Source: Podochytrium sp. JEL0797
Taxonomy: Eukaryota; Chytridiomycota; Chytridiomycetes; Chytridiales; Chytriomycetaceae
NCBI GenBank assembly: GCA_027596195.1
Contig: JADGJG010000504.1
Coordinates: forward strand, 1-17,748
Reading direction: 5' to 3'
DNA: 17,748 bases
In this document: piece by piece, positions 16,860-17,748 of the stretch
Numbering within the stretch: position 1 is the stretch's first letter
How the letters are laid out: the number at the start of each line of letters is the position of its first letter
Position numbers and translations under genes: made by a program
Notes under the pieces: generated by a model
Told to the model about the DNA's origin: nothing
Seen by the model: the letters and a program-made list of their open reading frames with translations, nothing else
The model's database searches: none

Positions 16860-17748
16860 ATGCTTTCCCAAATCTCTCGACGAAGCATGTCTCACATTTC
16901 TGACAACCTCAACGAGATTCGCGCCCGAGTCGCCACCGCCGCATCGAGTGTCGGAAGGTCGCCAGCCGATGTAACGTGAACCCCTCGCTCTCCAATCACA
17001 AGAAACCTGACCACTTCCGACGGCACAGGTTCGATTGGTGGCCGTCAGCAAAACCAAACCCATCGAAGACCTCATGGTTGCTTACAACGAAGGTCAGAGA
17101 CACTTTGGAGAGAATGTGAGTGTTTTCCTTTTCGATTTCATTCACTTTCGAGCCGTGACTGATTGCCACCCCCTCAGTACGTGAGTTTTTGTTTTTTGCT
17201 TGTGCCCGAATCGCCACAGGAAGCTTGAGCTTGTTAAACACCCCTTTTTGCCAACCAACCCCCAAGGTCCAAGAACTGGTCGACAAGGCAGCAAAGGTGA
17301 TTAAACAGATTCCTCATTTTCATCATCGCGCTCTTGCTGACAGTCGTCTCGCCAGCTCCCCACCGACATCAAATGGCACTTCATCGGTCAGTCAACATCC
17401 TCTCAACGATACATCTCCACCAACTGAATCGCTTTCACGATTCCTCCCAAACCAAAAGGAACGCTGCAATCCAACAAATGCAAAGACGTGGTCGCGATCC
17501 CGAACCTGTTTGCCATCGAAACCGTGGATGGAATCAAAAAAGCGGATACACTCCAAAAGCAATGTGTTAAGGCCCAACGCGTGGATCCCGTGAATATCTT
17601 TGTGCAAGTCAACACGAGTGGGGAAGAATGTGAGTGCTCGAAAACGATTTTTGTATTCCAAACCCCGGGGGGGGGGGGGGGGGCGGGGGGCGGGGTGGGG
17701 GGGGGGGGGTGGGGCGGGGGGCGGGGGGGGGGGGGGTGGGGGGGGGGG
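16860..17748 (+). CDS. Pyridoxal phosphate homeostasis protein PLPBP/YggS (5' part)
   Basis: A PLP-binding, non-enzymatic homeostasis protein of the YggS family (yeast YBL036C, animal PLPBP/PROSC). Exons: 16860-16970, 17029-17115, 17178-17180, 17267-17296, 17356-17386 and 17459-17629, with the rest lost beyond the G tract. Conserved blocks are [10 protein letters not shown] with the PLP lysine, GQRHFGEN, then Tyr from a 3-nt exon, [31 protein letters not shown] and VQVNTSGEE. All phases agree. The start is 16860 (MLSQISRRS, basic and possibly mitochondrial) or 16887 (MSHISDNL), both in frame. The fourth intron has two possible acceptors 12 bases apart (17343 and 17355), both keeping frame. 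The last donor (GTGAGT at 17630) leads into the poly-G end of the window. The family identity is secure. Confidence 0.9.
17667..17748. repeat. G-rich tract at the window end
   Basis: About 82 bases of almost pure G with scattered C and T. It lies inside a PLPBP intron and runs to the edge. It may be a real G tract, but it looks like an assembly or sequencing end artefact. Confidence 0.7.

Noticed and set aside
1..17748. tRNA, rRNA, CRISPR array or intact transposon
   Set aside because: No tRNA-like T-arm and acceptor pair, no rRNA stretch, no regularly spaced repeats, and no transposase or reverse transcriptase motifs were seen.

Overview
The window looks like eukaryotic nuclear DNA from a compact, intron-rich genome, most likely an early-diverging (chytrid-like) fungus. 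The lineage is an inference. The evidence is short introns (44-93 nt, with CTAAC/CTAAT/CTGAC-type branch sites close to the acceptor), very short intergenic gaps, TATATTTAT promoter-like boxes, and clear eukaryotic single-copy genes (RPS3, ATG12, a BSDC1-type protein, PLPBP/YggS). The right edge runs into a G-rich tract inside a PLPBP intron, so it is probably a contig end.

Left third (1-4600): the 3' end of an unrecognised one-helix membrane protein, then gene-poor, decaying sequence. Within it, 1224-2687 holds a broken multi-exon gene. It has tandem Cys/His modules (C-x4-C-x10-C-x2-H) on duplicated exons, followed by a segment resembling the restriction-endonuclease-like domain found with similar modules in giant viruses and algae. 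A 16-bp tandem duplication shifts its last exon. From 2690 to 4450 only ambiguous open frames on both strands are seen.

Middle (4679-11200): RPS3, then three head-to-tail paralogues of a family I do not recognise. Each has an N-terminal Leu-rich helical/coiled-coil region, a basic (nuclear-signal-like) patch with acidic or Ser-rich stretches, a variable number of a ~68-residue repeat (W-x2-L-V-R ... P-x-F-K ... F-[LV]-[VI]-P-x2-L-[QH]), and a conserved C-terminal module on its own exon after a phase-2 intron. The copies carry 4, 2 and 1 repeat units. This array is the best candidate for an undescribed system.

Right third (11436-17748): a STRAD-like pseudokinase on the + strand; convergent to it, a tight minus-strand series of BSDC1-like, a small basic protein and ATG12; then, divergent from the BSDC1-like gene, PLPBP with a 3-nt microexon. 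All exon structures were deduced by hand from splice signals, reading phase and family conservation, and have not been checked against transcripts.
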